Source of the DNA: a virus
DNA length: 21,555 nucleotides
IMG/VR virus record: IMGVR_UViG_3300036944_001072
Coordinates: 1 to 21,555 of that record
Reading direction: 5' to 3' (one strand)
This document shows positions 12,571 through 19,548 of the stretch, one piece after another. The notes under the pieces are model-generated. The model was not told the DNA's origin and made no database searches. It worked only from the letters and a program-made list of their open reading frames with translations. How positions within the stretch are numbered: the stretch's first letter is position 1; every line of letters starts with the position of its first letter. A program made the translations under genes and the position numbers.

Positions 12571-13825
12571 AGAGTTTGTCATTCCCTACCGGCCCCGTGC
12601 CGTGTGGGCAGACTTCCACAATGACACTAGCCGGTGGAAGGTGGTTGTCGCTCACCGCCGAGCGGGCAAAACTGTAGCTCTGATTAACCACGCCATCCGA
12701 GACGCCTTCGCGTGTCCGCATGAGCGTCCCAGGTTCGCCTACGTTGCGCCGTATCTCAGTCAGGCTAAGAGCGTGGCATGGGACTATGCCAAGACCTTCT
12801 GCGCTCCGATCCCCGGAGTGACGTTCAATGAGGCCGAGTTGCGGGTGGATCTGCCCAACGGGGCGCGGATCAGGCTATTCGGTGCGGATAACTACCATTC
12901 GCTCAGAGGCATGTATTTCGACGGTGTGATTCTTGACGAGTTCGGGGACATGGACCCGAGGGCATGGACGGAAGTCATCCGCCCGGCATTGTCAGATCGG
13001 CAAGGTTGGGCAGCGTTCGCCGGGACACCTCGCGGCAAGAACGCGTTCTATGACATGCGGAACCGTGGCCTGAAACATCAGGACGGTTGGACGGCATGGG
13101 TTCTAAAGGCATCGGAGACCGGCATCCTTTCGGCAGACGAGTTGAAGGACGCCCGCGATAGCATGGACGGCAACGCCTACAACCGGGAATATGAGTGTGA
13201 CTTCGAGGCTTCCGTTGAGGGGGCCTATTACGCTGACGAGATGGCTAAGGCCGAGGCAGAGAAGCGCATTACGCGGGTGCCGATTGAGCCTACCGTTCGG
13301 GTGGACACATGGTGGGACCTGGGCATTGATGACGCTACGGCTATCTGGTTTGTGCAGGACGTGGGCAAGGAACGCCGGATAGTCGATTACCTCGAGGTGT
13401 CCGGTGAGGGCCTCCCGCAGATCGCCAAGCGGCTAGACGCCAAGGGATACCGCTACGGACGCCACATCCTGCCACATGACGCCGAGGCGCGGGAATTGGG
13501 CACTGGTGTGAGCCGGATTGAAACCCTCCACGCTCTGGGGGTGAATAACACCGAGGTCATACCGGCCCAGGCTGTTGCCGATGGGATTAACGCAACCCGG
13601 TTGATGCTGTCCCGGTGCTGGTTCGATGCCGAACGCTGCGAGCGTGGGCTAGAGGCCTTGAAGCAATATCGCCGGGAATGGGACGGCAAGCGTCAAGTGT
13701 GGCGCGAACGTCCGTTGCATGACTGGTGTTCTCACGCGGCTGATGCGTTCCGATATGGAGCATTGTCCCGCCTCCCGATTAAATCTCCTTCGGCACTGAT
13801 CATGCCCAATTTCGGAGTTGTCTGA
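12560..13825 (+). CDS. terL: Large terminase subunit (ATPase-nuclease)
   Basis: 421 aa from GTG 12560, giving the typical opening EFVIPYRPRAVWADFH; a GTG at 12527 in the same frame would overlap TerS by 44 bases. Walker A is AHRRAGKT (31-38), Walker B is GVILDEF (122-128), and the coupling motif AGTPRGK is at 154-160. The RNase H-like nuclease domain has WWDLGIDDAT with Asp at 253, and a late conserved Asp in HDWCSHAADAFRYG near the C-terminus. This enzyme pumps DNA into the procapsid and cuts it. The next gene starts 1 base after its stop, so there is no sign of a deletion scar. A portal gene would be expected here but is not present. Confidence 0.93.
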   Translation: MQTKEFVIPYRPRAVWADFHNDTSRWKVVVAHRRAGKTVALINHAIRDAFACPHERPRFAYVAPYLSQAKSVAWDYAKTFCAPIPGVTFNEAELRVDLPNGARIRLFGADNYHSLRGMYFDGVILDEFGDMDPRAWTEVIRPALSDRQGWAAFAGTPRGKNAFYDMRNRGLKHQDGWTAWVLKASETGILSADELKDARDSMDGNAYNREYECDFEASVEGAYYADEMAKAEAEKRITRVPIEPTVRVDTWWDLGIDDATAIWFVQDVGKERRIVDYLEVSGEGLPQIAKRLDAKGYRYGRHILPHDAEARELGTGVSRIETLHALGVNNTEVIPAQAVADGINATRLMLSRCWFDAERCERGLEALKQYRREWDGKRQVWRERPLHDWCSHAADAFRYGALSRLPIKSPSALIMPNFGVV

Positions 13826-14347
13826 ATGACCTATTCTTTGGGCGGTCTCCAAGCCGTCGCGTCGAACACCATGACCCGCCCGGCTGATACCACGGCCTAC
13901 GCTCAATATGACCTGGTGGCGAACAGCACGACTGCCGGCAACGTCACTGGCATTGTGTTTCCCAACGCCGTGCGCTTTGACCTTGAGTGCGCCCGCTTCG
14001 AGCGTATCCGCCTTCGCAAGTCTGGCACCAGCCTGACGAACGCATCCTTCCGCGTTTATCTGTTCACGGCTCTCCCGACCCTCTCGGTGGGTGATAACGC
14101 GACGTTCAATTCGTCTAGCGTTCTTGCCGTGGATGACATGGACAAGCTCGTCGGCTGGTTTGACGTGACGATGGATCGGTCTGGCGCTGCTGGTGCGCGT
14201 GGATCGGGCACGCCGAACAGTGGCCCGGCTCTGACCATCAAGCCCGCGTCTGGCACCTCGCTGTATGGCCTGATCGAAGCGACTGCCGCCTATACCCCGA
14301 CGTCGGCTGAGACGTTCAACGCCGTGCTTGAGGGCCAGTGGTCCTAA
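13826..14347 (+). CDS. Beta-rich putative virion protein downstream of TerL
   Basis: 173 aa, ATG immediately after the TerL stop, with GGAG about 10 bases upstream. Contains YAQYDLVANSTTAGNVTGIVF-like strands, FERIRLRKSGTSLTNASFRV, and LFTALPTLSVGDNATFNSS. The segment 'LRKSG...NA.FRV.LF...P....GDN..F' recurs in phage structural proteins of unknown function next to head genes, and a head-decoration or connector role is plausible. No signal peptide or membrane segment. It is followed directly by the spike/fiber gene with no gap, so the two may be assembled together. Confidence 0.6.
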   Translation: MTYSLGGLQAVASNTMTRPADTTAYAQYDLVANSTTAGNVTGIVFPNAVRFDLECARFERIRLRKSGTSLTNASFRVYLFTALPTLSVGDNATFNSSSVLAVDDMDKLVGWFDVTMDRSGAAGARGSGTPNSGPALTIKPASGTSLYGLIEATAAYTPTSAETFNAVLEGQWS

Positions 14348-16267
14348 ATGCCGTTCATTACCCGCCTCCCGCCTCTGACCGGCGCTGACCCCTATCCAGA
14401 CGCTCTACTGGCCCTGGATTTCGTCGGTGCACGTCGTGGTCCGCAGTATTACAAGTCGGGTGGTGTGACGGTCTCTGACATCACGCAGATCCCCGGCTGG
14501 ACCTACACTGGCGGCACCCCTGCTGGCACCGGGTCCTACGCGCCGAAAGCTGACGGCTCGTTGCAGTTTTTCCCGAGTGTGACGAACCTGGAAACTTATT
14601 CCGAGCAATTTGACAATGCGGCATGGAGCAAGCAGGCCGCGACGATCACAGCCAATGCAGTCACGGCCCCAAACGGGACGCTGACGGCGGACAAACTTGA
14701 AGAAACTGCCACTACAAATATCCACTGGGCGTATCAAGACCCTGCCGCCGTCGCCAATACGACATATACGCTTTCCGCCTACCTGAAGGCTGCGGAACGC
14801 ACAAAAGCCCGCGCCGCGCTGATAAACTCTGATGGCACGAATGTTTCGGAGACAATTGTTGACCTAACTGCGGGGTCTATCGTTTCCGCCACCGGCACGG
14901 CAACAATCACGTCGGCTGGTAACGGCTGGTGGCGCGTGACGCTAACCGGCACGTTAAATGGCACGGCCACAAGGGCCAGAACCTACCTCCAGACGGCGCT
15001 TGCCGATAACTCGTTCAACTACGCAGGCACCGCCGGTTCCGGCATCTACATCTGGGGAGCCCAACTCGAACTCGGCTCCACGGCCTCGACCTATATCCCC
15101 ACCACGACGGCGGCTGTGACCGTCGCGCCGGCCCGCATCACGGACGCGGGGTATCTGGCGGAGGAGGCGCGGACGAACCTGCTGGTTTACAGTCAGGACT
15201 TCACAACCCAAGGCGCTGGATTTTGGCAGCTACAAGCGTCCAGCACGGTTTCTGGTAACGCAGCAACAGCCCCAGACGGCACCGCGACTGCTGACCTCTG
15301 GACTCGGGTGACGACCGCCGCAAGTTATTTTACGCAGACCAAAACAAAGGCAGCATCCGCGACCACTTACACGCATTCAATGTATGTAAAAAAGAGCGTC
15401 GGAAACTACTACGCGATCAGAATACAGGGTACATACCCTGCACGAGTGGACGCTGTTTTTGACCTTTCGACCGGCACTATTGCCACCGCAGCGGTTGTAT
15501 CTGGGTCATTTACCAGCCCTTCAGCTACGATTGAACCGGCGGCCAACGGCTTCTATCTTGTGACCATCACCGCAACGTCTGACGCCACAACGGCCCTTCA
15601 GGTGGTTGGTTCATTCCTTTCGACAAACGTTCAGGTTGACGGCACAGACAGTGCGTCCAACTCCGCAGGTTACATCTGGCAAGCTGACTTGCAGGTAGGC
15701 TCCTTCGCCACCAGCCCGATCCCGACGACCTCCGTGGCCGTGACCAGGGCGGCGGACGTGGGGTATATCTCGGGGCTGACGGTGCCGAGTGCGTTCACCT
15801 ACGCCATTCAGGTCGTTCCGAATACTGTCACGTCTGGGTCTTTCCCCTATGCGGTTGCTCTTTCAGACGGCACTAATAACAACCGGTTTGAGTTTTATGG
15901 TTCGACTGCAAATGCGGTGGGCTACGTCGCGTCCGGCGGAACGGCGCAGTTCAACAATTCAGTGGCCAGTGTTTCATCTGTTGGCTCTGCCTCAAGAGAT
16001 GCGATCTCCGTTTCCGGGACCGCACTCCTTCGGGCGATGAATGGCGTCACTAGAACGGGCGGGACGCTTAGTTCGTCGCCAGCCTCTGCGGTCACTAGAC
16101 TTGAGTTCAAAACGGGGTCGGCCTCTTACTTCGCGCAAAAGGTCACCATCTCACCCCGCGCAGCCAGTGCCGACGCTCTCCAGGCTGTCACCATAGGCCC
16201 TGTGTCCTTCGCCAACGACAATGCCCCCGACGACATGCGGGCAGCTCTCTGGGGGTGGGCGGCCTAA
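14348..16267 (+). CDS. Phage spike/fiber protein with two tandem carbohydrate-binding-like modules
   Basis: 639 aa, ATG directly after the previous stop. After an N-terminal 75 residues come two related modules. Module 1 (about 80-262) starts NLETYSEQFDNAAW, then VTAPNGTLTADKL, and ends YIWGAQLELG...TYIPTT. Module 2 (about 277-470) starts NLLVYSQDF, then ATAPDGTATADLW, and ends YIWQADLQVG...SPIPTT. This repeated pattern is that of the 'phage head spike fiber' type domain, a LamG/CBM-like beta sandwich probably binding cell-surface glycans. A further beta-rich domain (about 475-610) and a short tail (FANDNAPDD) follow. It is the likely receptor-binding protein. Whether it sits on the head or tail cannot be told. 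Confidence 0.75.
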   Translation: MPFITRLPPLTGADPYPDALLALDFVGARRGPQYYKSGGVTVSDITQIPGWTYTGGTPAGTGSYAPKADGSLQFFPSVTNLETYSEQFDNAAWSKQAATITANAVTAPNGTLTADKLEETATTNIHWAYQDPAAVANTTYTLSAYLKAAERTKARAALINSDGTNVSETIVDLTAGSIVSATGTATITSAGNGWWRVTLTGTLNGTATRARTYLQTALADNSFNYAGTAGSGIYIWGAQLELGSTASTYIPTTTAAVTVAPARITDAGYLAEEARTNLLVYSQDFTTQGAGFWQLQASSTVSGNAATAPDGTATADLWTRVTTAASYFTQTKTKAASATTYTHSMYVKKSVGNYYAIRIQGTYPARVDAVFDLSTGTIATAAVVSGSFTSPSATIEPAANGFYLVTITATSDATTALQVVGSFLSTNVQVDGTDSASNSAGYIWQADLQVGSFATSPIPTTSVAVTRAADVGYISGLTVPSAFTYAIQVVPNTVTSGSFPYAVALSDGTNNNRFEFYGSTANAVGYVASGGTAQFNNSVASVSSVGSASRDAISVSGTALLRAMNGVTRTGGTLSSSPASAVTRLEFKTGSASYFAQKVTISPRAASADALQAVTIGPVSFANDNAPDDMRAALWGWAA

Positions 16268-16319
16268 CTGGCCTCCCGCCAACCATCACCCCATCACATC
16301 GTGAAAGGAGGGCTCGCGC

Positions 16320-16661
16320 ATGAGCCTCGACCCTGAACGCCTGTCGTCAGCCTGGGCGGCTGTAGCGGGTGGCGTATTTTACGGCCTGTTCAATCTGGCC
16401 TCCCTGCTGTTGCAGGGCCAGCCCCCGGCACCGGCAGACATCCTGCGGGCGGTCGTCAATGTGATCTGCGGCATCGTCGCAGGTGCCCTGGCGGCCTATT
16501 TCGTGGTGGGCGGGATTGCCCCCCTGATCCCGTTCAAAAGCCTTCAGGATCCGGAGGTCGTCGGGTTCTTTGTCGGCGCCCTGGCCTGGGTTCTGGCCCC
16601 GCAAGGGTTCCGCCTGGTGCAGGTGTTCGCAGACCGCAAGATCGGGGAGGTGGGCAAATGA
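16320..16661 (+). CDS. Holin-like membrane protein
   Basis: 113 aa; GAAAGGAGG lies about 10 bases before ATG 16320. Three hydrophobic segments: about 12-31 (WAAVAGGVFYGLFNLASLLL), 41-70 (ILRAVVNVICGIVAGALAAY, then VVGGIAPLI) and 83-104 (VVGFFVGALAWVLA...). The C-terminus is charged (FADRKIGEVGK). Three membrane spans, size and position at the head of the lysis module fit a class I-type holin. No family is firmly recognised. The GC content rises visibly from here on. Confidence 0.6.
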   Translation: MSLDPERLSSAWAAVAGGVFYGLFNLASLLLQGQPPAPADILRAVVNVICGIVAGALAAYFVVGGIAPLIPFKSLQDPEVVGFFVGALAWVLAPQGFRLVQVFADRKIGEVGK

Positions 16662-16939
16662 CCGGCCTCGATGTCTGGGCCGCCACAGCTGCGGCCATTG
16701 CCTGTGGTGCTGTCGGGGTGAGAGCGGAAATGCTCAAGCCTGACGTGAAATCCTTTTTCAGCGCCCCGCCCTGGGTCTTCCTGTCCCTGACCCTCCTGTC
16801 CCTGTCCTTTGCGATTGCCACGATCTCGATCGCCGGGGGCAGTCACGCCACAGCCCGCGAGGCCACGGTCTATTCCGTGTCCGCCCTGGTCTCGGTCCTG
16901 ATGCTGGTGAACCTGTATCGTCAGCGGGTGGCAGACTGA
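16658..16939 (+). CDS. Second small membrane protein of the lysis module
   Basis: 93 aa; ATG 16658 overlaps the previous stop (ATGA). Hydrophobic segments at about 4-20 (LDVWAATAAAIACGAVGV), 37-60 (PPWVFLSLTLLSLSFAIATI) and 69-87 (TVYSVSALVSVLMLVNLY). The C-terminus is basic (YRQRVAD). It could be the holin itself, with the preceding gene as a partner or antiholin, or the reverse; the sequence does not decide. Confidence 0.6.
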   Translation: MTGLDVWAATAAAIACGAVGVRAEMLKPDVKSFFSAPPWVFLSLTLLSLSFAIATISIAGGSHATAREATVYSVSALVSVLMLVNLYRQRVAD

Positions 16940-18099
16940 TGGCCCGCATAGGGGCACCGCCCCTGTCGCGCGGTGAGTGCCTGCGACGGATCGAGGTCAT
17001 CGAAGAATGCGCCGGTGAGGGGTTCTCCTTCGATCACAACGGCCAGCAACCGACCGTCTATAGTGAGGCGGCCAAACGTCTCGGGATCTCAATTCCTACC
17101 CTCAAAAACGCCCTGCGGTCCGCCATGCAGGAATACGGTCTGGAGCCTGATCGGGCGACCTACATTCCGCCGGCCAGATCTGAACCCCCGCCGCTGTTCA
17201 CGTTTGATGACCTGCCGCACGACGGGGAGCCTGATGCGGAGACGTTGATCGGTCACCTCAAGGCGCGAAACGAGATCCGCCGGGCACACGCTGAAGCCTC
17301 ACAGCTGCAGAACGTGCGCGTAAACATGGACGGTCCCATAGGCCTGGCATTCTTCGGTGACCCTCACGTTGACAATCCAGGGTGCGACTGGATCGACCTC
17401 GAACGTGATGTGAATATCTGCAAGAATACTGAAGGCCTGTTCGCCATCAATCTGGGGGACAGCCGGGACAACTGGGTCGGGCGTCTCATGGGGCTTTATG
17501 CCAACCATGAGGTCACCGCAAAGCAAGCCCTGACCCTGATCGAATGGCTGTTTACGTCCCTGCCGTGGCTGGTGACTGTCCTCGGCAACCACGACCGCTG
17601 GGGACAGGAACACGGTGACGCCGCCCAGATCATGCACCGGCTACGTCAACTGCCGGGCCTTTGTGAAGGCCACGGGGTCCGTCTGAAGATGCACCTCCCT
17701 GCCGGGTGTGACTTCACGGTCCACGTTCGCCATGATTTCCCAGGTGGATCACAGTTTAACCCCGCCCATGCGCTGGTTCGTGAAACTCTGTTCGGGTATC
17801 GCGACCACATACTTGCCTGTGGCCACCGTCACTCGACTGGATACATCCCGATTTGGCACAATGACCCGGCCAGGCTGTGCCACGGTTTCCGAGTTGGAAC
17901 CTATAAAGTCGGTGATGAATACGCTAAAGAGAAGGGGTTTAAGGAACTGAACTGGGCCAAGTCGATGGCGGCAGTCATTGATCCTGAATATGCTCACGAC
18001 CCGGTTCGCTACATCAAACCGTTTTTCTCCCTGGAGGAAGCGGCGGAATACCTCACCTGGCGCAGGTCCAAGTGGGCCAGTCAGCGCACCCCCTCCTAA
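16939..18099 (+). CDS. Metallophosphoesterase with N-terminal HTH-like segment
   Basis: 386 aa, ATG sharing one base with the previous TGA. All calcineurin-type metallophosphoesterase motifs are present: GDPHVD (139-144), LGDSRDN (172-178), GNHDRWG (216-222), VRHDF (263-267) and CGHRHS (294-299), so a two-metal active site is intact. The first 70 residues look like a DNA-binding segment (AAKRLGISIPTLKNALRSA at about 44-62). Similar enzymes occur in alphaproteobacterial prophages without a defined substrate; nuclease or phosphodiesterase activity is possible. It lies between the holin-like genes and the endolysin, so it may be a late protein acting on nucleic acid or nucleotides during lysis or packaging. 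Confidence 0.85.
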   Translation: MARIGAPPLSRGECLRRIEVIEECAGEGFSFDHNGQQPTVYSEAAKRLGISIPTLKNALRSAMQEYGLEPDRATYIPPARSEPPPLFTFDDLPHDGEPDAETLIGHLKARNEIRRAHAEASQLQNVRVNMDGPIGLAFFGDPHVDNPGCDWIDLERDVNICKNTEGLFAINLGDSRDNWVGRLMGLYANHEVTAKQALTLIEWLFTSLPWLVTVLGNHDRWGQEHGDAAQIMHRLRQLPGLCEGHGVRLKMHLPAGCDFTVHVRHDFPGGSQFNPAHALVRETLFGYRDHILACGHRHSTGYIPIWHNDPARLCHGFRVGTYKVGDEYAKEKGFKELNWAKSMAAVIDPEYAHDPVRYIKPFFSLEEAAEYLTWRRSKWASQRTPS

Positions 18100-18132
18100 C
18101 CACCCTCACAACACCTTCCTGCGGAGGCGCTA

Positions 18133-18564
18133 ATGTTTGCGCTTGGTCAACGGTCTATGGACCGGCTCATTGGCGTGCATCCTGACCTGTCAAAGGTCGT
18201 GAAGCGCGCCATCCAACTGTCCACCGTGGATTTCGTCGTGATCGAGGGCGTGCGGACCCGCGCACGTCAGGCGGAACTTTACGCCCAGGGTCGGACCAAA
18301 CCCGGTCCGAAGGTCACCTGGACGATGAACAGTCGGCACATCCCTGCCGGTGACGGGTTCGGCCACGCGGTGGACCTCGGCCCGATCAAGGACGGCGTTA
18401 TCGCCTGGGGTGATCCGGCAGCGTTCACGGCGATCAACACCGCCATGCAGGCAGCGGCCACCGAACTGGGCGTCAAGCTGCGCTGGGGCAAGGACTGGAA
18501 CGGGAACGGGGTCGCCGGTGAAAAGGGTGAGACCGACAGCCCTCACTGGGAGCTGCCAGCGTGA
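18133..18564 (+). CDS. Endolysin, M15-type L,D-/D,D-carboxypeptidase
   Basis: 143 aa; ATG 18133 preceded by GGAGG. The M15C-type signature is visible: SRHIPAGDGFGHAVDLG at about 57-74 (His and Asp zinc ligands, 'S.H..G.A.D') and DSPHWELP at the end (third zinc ligand). GVRTRARQAELYAQG matches the conserved 'G.RT...Q..L...G' of the T5 endolysin and phage A118-type peptidases. These enzymes cut the peptide stems of peptidoglycan. There is no signal peptide, so export through the holin lesion is expected. Its stop overlaps the next small gene (GTGA). Confidence 0.92.
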   Translation: MFALGQRSMDRLIGVHPDLSKVVKRAIQLSTVDFVVIEGVRTRARQAELYAQGRTKPGPKVTWTMNSRHIPAGDGFGHAVDLGPIKDGVIAWGDPAAFTAINTAMQAAATELGVKLRWGKDWNGNGVAGEKGETDSPHWELPA

Positions 18565-18677
18565 TTGACTTCCTGTTCGGCATGGCGGTCGGCACGTTCC
18601 TGACCATGGGCGTGATCGGGGTCGTCATCGGTGCCGCCCTCCACTGGATCCGGTCTGCAGTCGCGAGGTCCCTATGA
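18561..18677 (+). CDS. Small membrane protein of the lysis module (38 aa)
   Basis: 38 aa from GTG 18561 (GTGA overlap). One long hydrophobic helix spans residues 3-30 (FLFGMAVGTFLTMGVIGVVI, then GAALHWI), with a basic end (RSAVARSL). Coupled on both sides (its TGA overlaps the i-spanin ATG), so it is probably real. It may be a small pinholin-like or regulatory peptide; no family recognised. Confidence 0.6.
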   Translation: MIDFLFGMAVGTFLTMGVIGVVIGAALHWIRSAVARSL

Positions 18678-19087
18678 TCCCGGTCCGTCTTTACCTGATG
18701 GCCGGTGTCGCCGCGGTGTTCGTCGCACTGGTCGCCGCTGTGGGTGTGCAGTCTGCCAGGCTGTCCCACGCCAAGGCCGACCTGATGGCCGCTAGAGACG
18801 AACTGAAAGGGGCGCAGAACGTGGTCGAGGCCTACAAGGCCACCATCACCGCCCGTGACGCCAAAGCCCGTGCAGACGCCGCCCTGGCCGTCTCTGAGGC
18901 TGGCGAGCTGGCCGCCCTCTACAAGTCCACATGCAAAGGAGCGTTTAATGCGGGTTACGCCTCTCGCCGCTGTCCTGATGGGTCTGTCCCTGACGGGCTG
19001 CCAGACCTTCACGCTACGCAGTCCGCTGGTCGTTTCGCCGGCTCCGACGATCTGTCCACCCAGTCTGGCGGCACCCGTCCCCGCTGA
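18674..19087 (+). CDS. Inner-membrane spanin (Rz-like)
   Basis: 137 aa; ATG 18674 overlaps the previous stop (ATGA). It has an N-terminal transmembrane segment (LYLMAGVAAVFVALVAAVGV at about 6-25) followed by a helical, probably coiled-coil periplasmic region (ARLSHAKADLMAARDELKGA, VVEAYKATITARDAKARADA). A less structured C-terminus follows, with two Cys residues (STCKGAF, SRRCPDG). The topology and the out-of-frame lipoprotein gene that begins inside it are the hallmarks of an Rz/Rz1 pair. These connect the inner and outer membranes and fuse them in the last step of lysis of Gram-negative hosts. Confidence 0.8.
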   Translation: MIPVRLYLMAGVAAVFVALVAAVGVQSARLSHAKADLMAARDELKGAQNVVEAYKATITARDAKARADAALAVSEAGELAALYKSTCKGAFNAGYASRRCPDGSVPDGLPDLHATQSAGRFAGSDDLSTQSGGTRPR

Positions 19088-19247
19088 ACCTGTCGCGCCT
19101 GACGGGGTGCAGTTGGCCGATCTGCCGCCAGGCGTCGCTGAATGGTGGTTCACCGATATGTTGCCCTGGGCACGGTCCACCGCCCTGCGGCTGGATCAGG
19201 GGCGAAGGTGGTGCGTCGAACAGTCGCGCCCACCTGATCCCGGCTAG
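18948..19247 (+). CDS. Outer-membrane spanin lipoprotein (Rz1-like), overlapping Rz
   Basis: 99 aa starting at ATG 18948 with AAAGGAG about 6 bases upstream, in a different frame inside the Rz-like gene and extending 160 bases past its end. The N-terminus is a lipoprotein signal (MRVTPLAAVLMGLSLTGC) with lipobox LTGC and the lipid-bearing Cys at 18. The body is Pro-rich (VVSPAPTICPPSLAAPVPAE), as usual for Rz1. It ends with WWFTDMLPWA and RRWCVEQSRPPDP. An upstream in-frame start at 18855 is rejected because it would bury the signal peptide. It partners the Rz-like protein across the periplasm. Confidence 0.82.
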   Translation: MRVTPLAAVLMGLSLTGCQTFTLRSPLVVSPAPTICPPSLAAPVPAEPVAPDGVQLADLPPGVAEWWFTDMLPWARSTALRLDQGRRWCVEQSRPPDPG

Positions 19248-19300
19248 ATGGTAGGTTTACGACCCCGCACAAACAGCGTCGAGCCTCACGGTTCCGCACC

Positions 19301-19332
19301 AGCCCCTCGGTCACCATGCCGGGGGGCTTTTT
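19301..19332 (+). terminator. Rho-independent terminator of lysis operon
   Basis: AGCCCCTCGG at 19301-19310 pairs with CCGGGGGGCT at 19319-19328 (10 pairs with one G-U wobble) around the loop TCACCATG. A TTTTT run at 19328-19332 follows. It lies 54 bases after the Rz1-like stop and should end the rightward late transcript before the att-like region and the convergent integrase gene. Confidence 0.85.
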
Positions 19333-19379
19333 GTTGTCCGGTTAAGTCGCGGAAACGGTTAGACAATCCGAACCTAACC

Positions 19380-19390
19380 CATTGAAAACA
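19380..19390 (+). repeat. CATTGAAAACA direct repeat, copy 1
   Basis: Eleven identical bases recur 46 bases downstream at 19426-19436, between the GGTTAGACA copies. Possible arm-type integrase or excisionase site. Confidence 0.5.
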
Positions 19391-19425
19391 CTCAGACGGC
19401 CAATGGTCGGTTAGACACGGCAAGA

Positions 19426-19436
19426 CATTGAAAACA
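19426..19436 (+). repeat. CATTGAAAACA direct repeat, copy 2
   Basis: Second copy of the 11-mer at 19380-19390, 9 bases after the second GGTTAGACA. A GCAG/TCAG trinucleotide context is shared after both copies (CACTCAG and CATGCAG), slightly extending the similarity. Confidence 0.5.
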
Positions 19437-19511
19437 TGCAGCTAGGTCCGTCCCCTAGGGACTGCCACCGCGAGATTTTAGCACTGATTTCATTCAACAA
19501 TTCGGCCAGAT

Positions 19512-19538
19512 TGTCTAACCGGGTGAACGGGTTAGACA
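19512..19538. repeat. Perfect inverted repeat TGTCTAACC/GGTTAGACA (possible att core)
   Basis: Two 9-bp arms at 19512-19520 and 19530-19538 flank GGGTGAACG. The spacing suits two recombinase monomers on opposite sides of a crossover region. It ends 10 bases before the integrase stop codon. An alternative reading is a bidirectional terminator stem for int, but no T-run follows on the minus strand. Confidence 0.55.
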
Positions 19539-19548
19539 GTGACGTTCC

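Larger units (their letters stand above)
19357..19538. other. Candidate attP: integrase-site repeat array
   Basis: The 9-mer GGTTAGACA occurs at 19357-19365, 19409-19417 and 19530-19538, and in inverted form (TGTCTAACC) at 19512-19520. The last two make a perfect 9-bp inverted repeat with a 9-base spacer (19512-19538), as in the core of tyrosine-recombinase sites. An 11-mer CATTGAAAACA is repeated directly at 19380-19390 and 19426-19436 and could be arm-type sites. The array lies just past the 3' end of the integrase gene, between it and the lysis terminator. No gene lies in 19248-19548. Because both flanks are phage genes, the site looks unsplit, as in a circular or unintegrated genome. Confidence 0.55.

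Noticed and set aside
18473-19180. 235-codon minus-strand open frame
   Set aside because: Antisense to the endolysin end and both spanins, which have clear signal, lipobox and topology features.
19512-19538. Intrinsic terminator for the integrase transcript
   Set aside because: The perfect inverted repeat lacks a T-run on the exit side, and the same 9-mer recurs twice more nearby, which fits recombinase sites better.
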